A stretch of DNA of 7,642 nucleotides from DASQWC01 sp035640475 (GTDB lineage Bacteria; Actinomycetota; JAICYB01): the NCBI GenBank assembly GCA_035640475.1, contig DASQWC010000158.1, forward strand, positions 1 through 7,642, read 5' to 3'. This document shows positions 1-6,147 of the stretch, piece after piece (within the stretch, counting starts at the first letter, position 1; every line of letters starts with the position of its first letter). The notes beneath the pieces were generated by a model. The model was given only the letters and a program-made list of their open reading frames with translations. It was not told where the DNA came from and searched no databases. Made by a program: the position numbers and the translations under genes.

Positions 1-281
1 CGCATGAAGACGCTCCACCCGTCCGTATCGGCCTCCACGGAGACCATGGCGTGGTCGAGGGTGATGGGAATGCTGTCGAAGAGGCCGGCCTGCCATGCCT
101 TCACTATCCGGCCGTCGTCTCCGGTGGCTCTCGAGATCCAATCACCGTCGCGATGTACGCGCTTGTGGATGAGCGTCCGGCCATCGCGAAGTGTGACGCG
201 CTCGATCGTGTTCCCGGACATGCCACCTTCGGCGTCAAGCCGCGTCCGCTCGACGATCTGCTCTCTGATCTTCGAGGTCAC
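1..281 (-). CDS. Phosphotransferase-like protein, N-terminal part (cut by window edge)
   Basis: The minus strand is open from the window edge to a GTG at 281 and gives 93 residues beginning VTSKIREQIVERTRLD. The GTG is the first possible start: the frame runs back 34 more codons to a stop with no ATG, GTG or TTG. An internal ATG at 221 has a GAAGGTGG stretch just before it and is the alternative start. The pattern 'IERVTLRDGRTLIHKRV..DGDWISRATGDDGRIVKAWQAGLFDSIP' resembles the N-lobe of aminoglycoside/choline-kinase-like phosphotransferases, with K/R in the second strand as a possible ATP-binding lysine. That match is from memory of the family. The catalytic loop would lie outside the window, so the substrate is unknown. 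A TATCGT box (TAnnnT type) lies 9 nt before the GTG, compatible with a leaderless or nearly leaderless transcript. Confidence 0.65.
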   Translation of the reverse strand, partial: MTSKIREQIVERTRLDAEGGMSGNTIERVTLRDGRTLIHKRVHRDGDWISRATGDDGRIVKAWQAGLFDSIPITLDHAMVSVEADTDGWSVFM

Positions 282-495
282 TGGTGGGCAACGATAGCCG
301 ATGCGGTGAACCCTCCAGTTGCGACGGTCGGCGTGGATCTTCGCGTTTCGTGCGCGGTCGGAGCTCTTCGCAACGCGTAGTCTTCAACAGCTCGGCCGGC
401 AGCCTGTCCTCAATCCGGGCCTCCCACATCGCCCAGCGAGGAGACAAGAGAGGCACCATGGGCATGCGAAGGAGTCACGATCATGAGGAGGGCTC
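282..495. other. Intergenic region between divergent phosphotransferase-like gene and hydrolase
   Basis: These 214 bp separate two divergently transcribed genes and should hold both promoters. On the minus strand a TATCGT box (291-296) precedes the GTG at 281. On the plus strand a clear AGGAGGG ribosome site (486-492) precedes the hydrolase ATG at 496. I could not pick a convincing -35/-10 pair for the hydrolase. Small open frames cross this region on both strands but none reads like a known protein. Confidence 0.4.
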
Positions 496-1310
496 ATGCC
501 GAGTGACATGTTCAACGGCGTACGGCTTCATTACGAGACGGCTGGCTCGGGCGAGCCGATCATCTTTGTGCACGGCTCATGGACCGACCACCACTCATGG
601 GATCTCGTGATGCCGATGATGGCGGATACCTTCAAGGTCGTCAGTTTCGACCGTAGGGGGCATAGCGCAAGCGAGGCGCCGGCCGGTCAGGGCAGCATCG
701 GCGAGGATGTGGCGGACCTCGCCGCGGTCATCGAAGCCCTCGGCCCGACGCCCACGTCGCCGGCAACTCTTTCGGGGCGATAATCACGCTTCGTCTCGCT
801 ATCGAGAGACCGGAGCTGTTTCGGTCGGTGATCCTCCATGAACCGCCCCTCCTCGGTCTCCTGGCAGGCGACGCAGACGCTGAGCCAATCCTGGCCGAGT
901 CGAACCGGCGCATCAGCTCAGTGGTTGAGCGCATCGCCTCAGGCGACCATGCCGGAGCAGCCCGCCAGTTCGTCGAGGAGGTCGCTCTTGGCCCCGGCCA
1001 GTGGGACGTTCTCAGCCCCGAGGTGCAGCACGCGTTCACAACGAACGCACCGACGTTCCTCGACGAGTCGCGCGAGGGGCTCTATGCGCTCAGCATCGAC
1101 CTCGACGCCGTGTCCCGACTGACGCGCCCGACATTGCTTAGTCGGGGCGACCAGAGCCCGCCGTTCTTCCCGCTGGTCATCGCGAAGCTTGCCGCCGCTT
1201 TACCGATGGCCGAACAGCGTGTGATCGCTGGGGCCGGTCATGTACCCCACCAGAGCCATCCGGCCGAATATGCGGAGATTGTCCGTGACTTCTGCTCGAA
1301 GGTGACCTGA
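496..1310 (+). pseudogene. Alpha/beta hydrolase, split by a 1-nt frameshift
   Basis: This is an alpha/beta-hydrolase-fold protein of about 271 residues once one base is restored, a normal length for the family. The first part (496 to a TAA at 781-783) contains the oxyanion-loop motif VHGSW and the strand SFDRRGHSAS. The second part, in the -1 frame to a TGA at 1308-1310, begins PDAHVAGNSFGAII and contains the nucleophile elbow GNSFG (Ser about residue 92), a GDQ loop (Asp about 219) and GAGHVPHQSHP (His about 249), so the triad is complete. The switch lies at the CCC run 744-746: one additional C would give the continuous reading ...EALGPDAHVAGNS.... The start has a strong ribosome site (AGGAGGG, 486-492). 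The substrate cannot be told from the sequence. As written the gene would give only a 95-residue product lacking the nucleophile, so it is either a pseudogene or a sequencing error. Confidence 0.85.
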
Positions 1311-1326
1311 TCGAGTGCCGACTCGG
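1311..1326 (+). terminator. Stem-loop just after the hydrolase stop
   Basis: CGAGT (1312-1316) and ACTCG (1321-1325) form a 5-bp stem with a GCCG loop, and a possible T-G pair extends it by one. It begins immediately after the hydrolase TGA. No T-tract follows, so it is at best a weak or factor-assisted terminator or an mRNA 3'-end stabiliser. Confidence 0.3.
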
Positions 1327-1492
1327 CCGCCTCGTCTACATCCAGGACTCCTGGCCGCGAGTGAGTTGGGCACCCTGCACCGCTCAGCCGGTCATGCTCA
1401 AAACGGGTTCGCGCGGCGGGTACGCCCCTGTTGCGCGGCGGGGGAGCTCCCGACGACGCGCTGGCCCGCGAGCTGGGCGCGATGGGGCGGAG
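1327..1492. other. Convergent non-coding gap
   Basis: This gap lies between the 3' ends of the plus-strand hydrolase and the minus-strand reductase. It is very GC-rich. It holds a 10-nt direct repeat GCGCGGCGGG (1411-1420 and 1433-1442) and a perfect palindrome GGGAGCTCCC (1442-1451). One plus-strand frame through 1441-1510 reads GGAPDDALARELGAMGRSQRARR before a stop. It looks mildly protein-like, but it has no start with a ribosome site and I do not recognise it. Confidence 0.35.
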
Positions 1493-2051
1493 TCAGCGCG
1501 CGCGCCGGTAGTGCATGGCGACCGCGCCGCTGCGGAGTGGCTTCGCCGAGACCAGCTCGAGCCGTCGCGTGCCGGGCAGCCCGCTCTGGTGCAGGGTCGG
1601 GCCGTGGCCGGCGATCCTGGGGTGGACGAGGAACTTGTACTCGTCGATTAGATCCAGCCGGTCGAGCTCGGTCGCGAGCTTGCCGCTCCCGAGGAGGACT
1701 CCGGCCGGGGTCGCGTCCTTGAGCTTCTGCACGCCCGTGCGCAGGTCGCCGGCGATGTGGTGGCTGTTGGTCCACGGAAAGTCCTTTCGCGTCGACGACA
1801 CCACGTACTTCGGCTTGGCCTCCAGCTTGACCGCCCACTCGCGCATTGCCGGCGGCGCCTCCTCATCGCCGCGGGCGACCGCCGGCCCAGTAGCTCTCCA
1901 TCATCTCGTAGGTGACGCGGCCCCACAGCATCGCGCCGCCCTCGTCCATGAGGCGCGTGAAGTACGCGTGTGTCTCGTCGTCGGCGATTCCCTCCCGGTG
2001 GTCGACGCAGCCGTCCAGGGTGACGTTGATGCTGAAGGTCAAGAGTCCCAT
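1493..2051 (-). pseudogene. DHFR/RibD C-terminal family reductase, split by a 1-nt frameshift
   Basis: Corrected for one base, this is a 185-residue protein, the normal size for the stand-alone RibD_C/dihydrofolate-reductase-like family of bacterial NAD(P)H-dependent reductases. Visible motifs are the N-terminal strand LTFSINVTLDGCVDH, the GRVTYEMMESYW helix (about residues 44-55), YVVSST, the nucleotide-binding GVLLGSGKLATEL and the LIDEYKFLVHPRIAGHG strand. From ATG 2051 the frame reads ...MMESYWAGGRPRR and stops at 1863-1865. In another frame the protein continues ...PAVARGDEEAPPAMREWAVKLEAKPKYVVSS.... Removing one G from the GGG run (plus-strand CCC, 1886-1888) joins both parts as ESYWPAVARGDEE. 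A TAGACT box exactly 6 nt before the ATG suggests leaderless transcription. The natural substrate is not known for most members. The gene is either a recent pseudogene or carries a base-calling error. Confidence 0.85.
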
Positions 2052-2057
2052 GCGGCG

Positions 2058-2063
2058 AGTCTA
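2058..2063 (-). promoter_or_regulatory. -10 box of a leaderless promoter for the DHFR-like gene
   Basis: On the minus strand the hexamer TAGACT (TAnnnT) is followed by six bases (CGCCGC) and then the ATG at 2051. That spacing places the predicted transcription start on the A of the start codon, and no Shine-Dalgarno sequence is present in front of it. This geometry is typical of leaderless genes in Actinomycetota and related groups. Confidence 0.5.
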
Positions 2064-2070
2064 GGTTCTT

Positions 2071-2088
2071 CGGCTGCGTTTCCAGCCG
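2071..2088. repeat. Inverted repeat between the DUF1801 and DHFR-like genes
   Basis: CGGCTG (2071-2076) and CAGCCG (2083-2088) form a perfect 6-bp stem with a 6-nt loop. It lies upstream of the DHFR-like -10 box and downstream of the DUF1801 stop. It could be an operator in the -35 region of the reductase promoter or a weak terminator hairpin for the upstream operon; there is no T-tract on the minus strand. Confidence 0.35.
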
Positions 2089-2160
2089 CGCCCGGCATAC
2101 GCGCGTGTCTCGTCCCCCGTGAGCACAACGTCTTGTAGCCATCAGCATCCCCACGTCCGA

Positions 2161-2514
2161 TCAAGTGCTGCTCTTCCAGCGGCACCACGCGCGGATGACC
2201 CTTTCGAGATCCTTCCGGCCGGCCTTCACATCGTCGACGTTCGCGAACCGCATGGTTCGGACTAGCTTGGCGTCACCCTCGAGGCGTGGGTGCGCACCGG
2301 GTATCTCTGCACCGCGATGGAACATGATGCTGACGGTCTTCTTCGCGCGCATGAAGCTCGCGATGTCGCCTTCGAAGCTGAAGGTCGGCGTCTTCCATTT
2401 GACCGACTCCGTGACGCGCGGATCCGCTCCGAGGATGATCCTCCGTGTCAGCTGCATCGCATCGGCTAACGGATGGTTCTGTTCACGGAACCACGCGTCG
2501 ACATCCGTGCTCAT
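2161..2514 (-). CDS. DUF1801 (YdhG-like) domain protein
   Basis: A 117-residue protein starting MSTDVDAWFREQNHPLADAMQLTRRIILGADPRVTESVKWKTPTFSF. The N-terminal helix with 'HPLADAMQLTRRIILGADPRVTESVKWKTPTF' and the following 'FMRAKKTVSIMFHRGAEIPG' strand are characteristic of the DUF1801/YdhG fold. These small alpha-beta proteins have no assigned enzymatic role. The length is that of a complete family member with no signal peptide or membrane segment, so it is cytosolic. Its ATG (2512-2514) overlaps the stop of the upstream NTF2-like gene in an ATGA configuration, so the two are almost certainly co-transcribed and translationally coupled. Proteins of this family often occur in actinobacterial clusters with SRPBCC, ArsR and DHFR-like genes, as here, but that association does not establish a function. 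Confidence 0.85.
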   Translation of the reverse strand: MSTDVDAWFREQNHPLADAMQLTRRIILGADPRVTESVKWKTPTFSFEGDIASFMRAKKTVSIMFHRGAEIPGAHPRLEGDAKLVRTMRFANVDDVKAGRKDLERVIRAWCRWKSST

Positions 2515-2861
2515 GCAGCAAGGAACGCCATGAACGCAGCCATGTCGGTGACGAATGTGGAGGTGACGATGAGCCCGTCCCGGACGATGAGGCGCTCGAC
2601 GATCCGAACTGTGAGCTCGCCTCGTGTCGCGTCGTACATCTGGAACGCGACGTCGTCCTGATACGCCTCCGACACCATCGTCGTCGTGGCGTCCTGTGGG
2701 AAGGCGCCGGCATCGAGAAAGGCGTCTTTGCCTTCAACCTTCATGTCGCCGGCGGCGAAGGAGAAGTCGTCCGCGAGCAGTCCGGCGGATTCCGCCGTCC
2801 GGCGAGACGTCCAAGCGTCGAAGTAGCGCTGCGCGACGCGTTGGGTCTCCTCCGTCGGCAT
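2511..2861 (-). CDS. NTF2-like / SnoaL-like protein
   Basis: A 116-residue protein with the layout of the NTF2-like (SnoaL/DUF4440-type) cone fold. It has an N-terminal helix 'TQRVAQRYFDAWTSRRTAESAGLLADDFSFAAGDMKVEGKDAFLD' and then strands '..VSEAYQDDVAFQMYDATRGELTVRIVERLIVRDGLIVTSTFVTDMAAF'. The motif 'YFDAWTSRRTAESAGLLADDFSF' is the usual family opening. Members are small ligand-binding proteins or isomerases/cyclases, and the ligand here cannot be inferred. It is the first gene of a minus-strand operon and overlaps the DUF1801 start by 4 nt. It is divergent from the ArsR gene with only 37 bp between the two starts, so the ArsR protein plausibly represses it. No ribosome site precedes the ATG, which suggests a leaderless or very short leader. 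Confidence 0.8.
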   Translation of the reverse strand: MPTEETQRVAQRYFDAWTSRRTAESAGLLADDFSFAAGDMKVEGKDAFLDAGAFPQDATTTMVSEAYQDDVAFQMYDATRGELTVRIVERLIVRDGLIVTSTFVTDMAAFMAFLAA

Positions 2862-2898
2862 TTGCGCTACAGCTTATATGCGTGATTGCTAAAATGCA
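2862..2898. promoter_or_regulatory. Divergent promoter region, NTF2-like operon versus ArsR operon
   Basis: Thirty-seven AT-richer bases separate two divergent start codons, with no Shine-Dalgarno site on either side. On the plus strand a TAAAAT -10 box (2890-2895) lies 6 nt before a GTG at 2902 and 3 nt before the ATG at 2899, fitting a leaderless ArsR transcript. On the minus strand TATAAG (2878-2873) or TAAGCT (2876-2871) lies close enough to give a leader of zero to a few bases. Two inverted repeats are visible: ATTGC-TAAAAT-GCAAT (2885-2900), which encloses the -10 box, and an imperfect GCTTATATGC (2872-2881). Either could be the ArsR operator. Confidence 0.5.
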
Positions 2899-3204
2899 AT
2901 GGTGACTGATGCGGTCGCGGCGATCGCGCATGAGGGACGACGGGCGCTGCTACGTCTCGTCCTGAGTGTGGAGCGCTCTGCGGGCGACCTCGCAATCCGG
3001 GTCGGGATGAAGCAACCTGCGGCCAGTCAGCACCTCACCGTGCTCCGCGAAGCAGGCTTGGTGACGGTGCGCGTCGACGGGCCGCGCCGGATGTACCGCG
3101 TCGACTTCGCCGGACTCGCCCGGCTCCGAGCAGAGCTGGACGATTTCTGGGAGCCGAGCCTCCTTGCACTGAAAGAGGCAGCGGAGCGCGGCGACTGGCC
3201 GTAA
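2899..3204 (+). CDS. ArsR family transcriptional regulator
   Basis: A 101-residue winged-helix protein, a normal length for the ArsR/SmtB family. The helix-turn-helix is clear at about residues 27-55 (SAGDLAIRVGMKQPAASQHLTVLREAGLV), followed by the wing 'VRVDGPRRMYRVD' and a C-terminal dimerisation helix ending ALKEAAERGDWP. It has no cysteine, so the metal-binding CVC box of metal sensors is absent; it belongs with the non-metal ArsR regulators found paired with SRPBCC proteins. It overlaps the downstream SRPBCC gene by one base (TAATG), so the two are translated together. The start may be the GTG at 2902 rather than the ATG at 2899, because a TAAAAT box lies exactly 6 nt before that GTG. 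It probably regulates itself and the divergent NTF2-DUF1801 operon. Confidence 0.92.
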   Translation: MVTDAVAAIAHEGRRALLRLVLSVERSAGDLAIRVGMKQPAASQHLTVLREAGLVTVRVDGPRRMYRVDFAGLARLRAELDDFWEPSLLALKEAAERGDWP

Positions 3205-3647
3205 TGGTCGTCCGGTATGAGATCACCATCGCTGCGCCGATCCAGCGCGTGTATCGGCACCTCACGGAGTCCGCCGGCCTGACGCGATGGATGGCCGTGA
3301 CGGCTGTAGCCGACGCTCGCCCGGGCGGAGAGCTGAGATGGACGCACGAGAACGGTGCGACGATGTGCGGCCGCTTCGTCGAGCTCGATCCGCCGCACCG
3401 CGTGACGTTCACGTATGGCTGGGAGGATGGACGGCTGGACGTCCCGCCCGAATCGTCGTTGGTGGAGATCGATCTCGACGAGACGGAGGGCGTCACGACG
3501 GTGCGCGTTGCCCATCACCGCCTGCCGGACGAGACCGCAGACGCGCATCGAGATGGATGGAATTACTTCCTCGAGATCTTGAACGAGCTCCTGGCTACCG
3601 ATCGGCGAACGAGGAACCAGCCTGACGGCTCCACGGCGCCGGACTGA
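3204..3647 (+). CDS. SRPBCC / AHSA1-like domain protein paired with ArsR
   Basis: A 147-residue protein of the SRPBCC (START-like) superfamily, AHSA1-like branch. The N-terminal strand and helix 'VRYEITIAAPIQRVYRHLTESAGLTRWM' are followed by 'ADARPGGELRWTHENGATMCGRFVELDPPHRVTFTYGWED', 'SLVEIDLDETEGVTTVRVAHHRLP' and the long C-terminal helix 'AHRDGWNYFLEILNELL'. This is the complete helix-grip fold with the hydrophobic-cavity layout of the family. Such proteins bind hydrophobic ligands and often sit directly downstream of ArsR regulators. Its ATG shares a base with the ArsR stop (TAATG), so synthesis is coupled. It has no signal peptide. It could modulate the regulator's response or be the regulator's target enzyme or binding protein; the sequence does not decide. 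Only 21 bp separate its stop from the convergent CLC stop. Confidence 0.88.
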   Translation: MVVRYEITIAAPIQRVYRHLTESAGLTRWMAVTAVADARPGGELRWTHENGATMCGRFVELDPPHRVTFTYGWEDGRLDVPPESSLVEIDLDETEGVTTVRVAHHRLPDETADAHRDGWNYFLEILNELLATDRRTRNQPDGSTAPD

Positions 3648-3668
3648 CTTTCGCGGTGGGTCGAACGT

Positions 3669-5759
3669 TCACACAAGATCGGCGCCGCGACCGTCATCGG
3701 ATCGCGTTTGCTCGCCGATGAGCGCCGTGACGGACTCGACCGCATCCATCCGTGCGAGGACGCTCAACACGTCTCCTTTCTCGAGTTGCGTGTCTGCCCT
3801 CGGGAAGATCATTTGGTGGTCTCGTTGGGCGGCGATGACGATCGTCCCGGGGGGCCAAGCGATCTCGGCTATGGCTTTGCCTGCCAACGTCGAATCGTCG
3901 GATATGCGTCGTTCGATCAGCGACGAACCGCGGAACGTCTCACCCATGCGACGAAGCGCCGTCTCCAGCGCGAGGCGATAGCCGTGGATCAGATCTGCCG
4001 CTGCCACGATCCCGACAACCCGGTTCTGGTCGTCGAGTACGGGGACCCATCTCGCATCACCTGATGCGAGGATCTCCCCAGGCGCATCGAGCGTGGAGTC
4101 CATCGGGACTGCCGGTGCGGTCCCGTCGACCACGGAGCCGACCCGCTCGTCCGGCTGCGCCTGTTCGATCAGATCTGCTTCGATCGCTCCGCGGTAGACA
4201 CCGGAGGCGTCGATGACGGGCGCGCCGGACAATCCGTGTGAGCGCACCCGTTGGAGTGACTCGGCGCACGACGCATCGACGGGCAGGACGAGGCGTGGCG
4301 TTGACATGGCGTCCTTGGTGGCGATCGAAGACAGAAGAGGCATGCCGAATCGAAGTCGCTCGGCAGGCGAGTCCGCTCGACTGCGAAGCTGGCTCTCGTA
4401 GATCGTCTTATCGCCGACGACCAGCGTGGCCAGGCCGATCGCGACCATGGCCGGTGCGAGGAGTTCGAGACTGCCCGTCATCTCGGCCACCATCAGCATG
4501 AGCGCCAGCGGTGCGTGGGCAACGCTTCCGAAGCAGGCGATCATTCCGACGATGACGAAGGGCGCCGGCGAGTGTGGGATGCCCGGAGCCACCGGTTCCA
4601 GCAGTCGCCAGGCGCCGGCACCGAGGAACCCGCCGATGACCATGCCGGGCCCGAAGATGCCACCCGAGCCGCCCGAGCCGATGGACAGTGACGTCGCGAC
4701 GATCTTCGCGAACGGGAGCGCGAGGACGACCCACAGGGGGATCTCGAGCAGCGATTGGCCCATCGCGCGCTGGACCCATCCATATCCGGTGCCGAGAGTG
4801 CCGGGAAGCGCGAGACCGATGAGCCCGACGACGAGGCCTGCCGCCGCGGGCTTGAGCATCCGATTGCCCGGCAGGCGCTTCGCGGCGCGCGACACTCCGT
4901 AGAAGCTCGACGAATACAGGCGCCCCAAGAGACCTGCCGCCACACCGATCCCTGCGTAGTAGATGAGCTCGACGGGATGGCGGAATCGATAGCCGTGCAT
5001 GAACCCAAAGATCGGCGTGAACCCCTTCACCACGCCGAAGATCGCGAAGCCGACGATCGAGGCGATGAGCGAAGGGATCAACGCCACCACCTCGAAGTCT
5101 TCGCGGTACAGGACTTCGGCTCCCAGCACAGCACCACCCAAGGGAGCGCGGAAGACCGCTCCGATGCCCGACCCGATACCAACGGTGACGGCAACACGGG
5201 CGTCTTCGGGAGTGAGATCCAGGACGCGCGCCAGCATGGACCCGAAGCCCGCGCTGATCTGGGCCGTCGGCCCCTCGCGGCCCCCCGATCCTCCCGCGCC
5301 GATCGTAAAGGCCGACGCGATGATCTTGATGAACGACACCCGGGCCCGGATCCCACGCGGGTTGTGGTGAACGGCGGAGATGGCGGCGTCGGTGCCGTGC
5401 CCCTCGGCCTCAGGCGCGAACCGGAAGACGAGGATGCCGGAGATGAGCCCTCCCAACCCGACGACCAGAGGAATGGCCCACGGCCGTGCGAAGACGCCTG
5501 AACCTGCGGCGTTGCCTTCGCCGATCGGTGAAGGTGCCGAGTATCCGCCCAGGCCATCGAGCATGAGCTTGCTCGCCCATTCGAGTGCGGTGATGAAGGC
5601 GATCGCCCCGATGCCCGCGACGGCACCGATGAGCGTGCTCAAGATCAGCCACTTCCGCAGGTAAGGCGCGCGCCGAAGGCGTCGAAGCGCCTGAAGTGAG
5701 CGCCGACCGAGGCTCGATATCGCCGAACGGATCATGCGCGTGAGGGCCTCGGACGTCAC
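3669..5759 (-). CDS. CLC chloride channel/transporter with CBS pair and RCK_C domain
   Basis: A 696-residue membrane protein (from GTG 5759). Residues about 30-460 form the CLC pore and 478-597 two CBS domains. Residues about 610-683 (LIERRISDDSTLAGKAIAEIAWPPGTIVIAAQRD...) form a TrkA-C/RCK_C-like domain. CLC signatures are GREGP at 160-164 (gating Glu162), GGIFGP at 366-371 and Tyr454 in KTIYESQL, which aligns with the central pore tyrosine. The first pore motif is GHGTD (120-124) instead of GSGIP. At the position of the internal proton glutamate of E. coli ClcA the sequence reads A-E-V (214-216), with valine where that glutamate should be, so it may be a passive channel rather than a proton antiporter. 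GTG 5759 overlaps the upstream receiver gene's stop (GTGA); ATG 5735 is the alternative start (688 residues). CBS and RCK_C domains suggest gating by a nucleotide or other small ligand. Confidence 0.93.
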   Translation of the reverse strand: MTSEALTRMIRSAISSLGRRSLQALRRLRRAPYLRKWLILSTLIGAVAGIGAIAFITALEWASKLMLDGLGGYSAPSPIGEGNAAGSGVFARPWAIPLVVGLGGLISGILVFRFAPEAEGHGTDAAISAVHHNPRGIRARVSFIKIIASAFTIGAGGSGGREGPTAQISAGFGSMLARVLDLTPEDARVAVTVGIGSGIGAVFRAPLGGAVLGAEVLYREDFEVVALIPSLIASIVGFAIFGVVKGFTPIFGFMHGYRFRHPVELIYYAGIGVAAGLLGRLYSSSFYGVSRAAKRLPGNRMLKPAAAGLVVGLIGLALPGTLGTGYGWVQRAMGQSLLEIPLWVVLALPFAKIVATSLSIGSGGSGGIFGPGMVIGGFLGAGAWRLLEPVAPGIPHSPAPFVIVGMIACFGSVAHAPLALMLMVAEMTGSLELLAPAMVAIGLATLVVGDKTIYESQLRSRADSPAERLRFGMPLLSSIATKDAMSTPRLVLPVDASCAESLQRVRSHGLSGAPVIDASGVYRGAIEADLIEQAQPDERVGSVVDGTAPAVPMDSTLDAPGEILASGDARWVPVLDDQNRVVGIVAAADLIHGYRLALETALRRMGETFRGSSLIERRISDDSTLAGKAIAEIAWPPGTIVIAAQRDHQMIFPRADTQLEKGDVLSVLARMDAVESVTALIGEQTRSDDGRGADLV

Positions 5760-6115
5760 CGCCCGGACTCGAGGAACACCTCGTCCAAAACGGCGCGCGC
5801 TTCCGTGGGACGGAACGGAGCGATGAGGACAGGACTCTCTCCGAAGCGCAGCGACTTTCGCGGGCGCCGGCTGAGGAACATCGCAGGCAGATGCCGACGT
5901 CCCCGAGCCCGCAACGCGGTCAGCACGACGCGGGGTCGCATGTCGGGCAGCTCCAGGTCGAGGACGACGACGTCTGGTGAACCGTGCTTCTCCGCCCACG
6001 CAAGCGCTTCCCGGCCCGAACGCACAGCGGAGACCGCGTGGGCACCGAGCGACATGGCGCTGGCAAGCTCGTCCGAAACGGCGTTCTCGGGTTCGACAAC
6101 AAGGATCCGCGCCAT
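5756..6115 (-). CDS. Orphan, degenerate receiver-domain protein
   Basis: A 119-residue single-domain protein with the response-regulator receiver fold. It opens MARILVVEPENAVSDELASAM, has the phosphoacceptor strand VVVLDLELPDM (Asp53), and continues LPAMFLSRRP (Ser82 at the Thr/Ser position) and VLIAPFRPTEARAVLDEV. Two conserved features are altered: the acidic pair after strand 1 is E8-P9-E10, and the invariant Lys before PF is Ala99. Phosphorylation by the usual mechanism is therefore doubtful. There is no output domain and no histidine kinase nearby. The start at 6115 is supported by a very strong ribosome site (AAGGAGGAGGTG directly before the ATG); an upstream ATG at 6145 lacks this. It overlaps the CLC gene by 4 nt (GTGA), so the two are co-translated, and it may act on or with the CLC cytoplasmic domains. 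It is divergent from the TetR gene. Confidence 0.85.
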   Translation of the reverse strand: MARILVVEPENAVSDELASAMSLGAHAVSAVRSGREALAWAEKHGSPDVVVLDLELPDMRPRVVLTALRARGRRHLPAMFLSRRPRKSLRFGESPVLIAPFRPTEARAVLDEVFLESGR

Positions 6116-6147
6116 CACCTCCTCCTTTCTGAATCCACGTCCCATAT

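Noticed and set aside
742..750. Programmed -1 ribosomal frameshifting in the hydrolase.
   Set aside because: There is no X-XXY-YYZ slippery heptamer; the site is GGC-CCG. An indel is the simpler explanation.
1411..1451. Direct repeat GCGCGGCGGG and palindrome GGGAGCTCCC.
   Set aside because: Short G/C-only repeats are expected by chance at this composition, and no mobile-element ends or target duplications accompany them.
1441..1510. Protein-like stretch GGAPDDALARELGAMGRSQ in the convergent gap, possibly a gene remnant.
   Set aside because: It is too short and unrecognised, has no start, and could be chance in GC-rich DNA.
1315..1722. A plus-strand frame of 135 codons over the hydrolase-reductase gap.
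   Set aside because: It is very rich in Arg, Ala and Gly, overlaps the reductase antisense, and has no ribosome site.
3663..3670. GAACGTTC palindrome between the convergent SRPBCC and CLC stops.
   Set aside because: At eight bases it is too short to call a terminator or operator, and no T-tract follows.
4755..5501. A 248-codon open frame on the plus strand.
   Set aside because: It lies fully antisense to the CLC membrane domain and has the charged, low-complexity look of a high-GC shadow frame.
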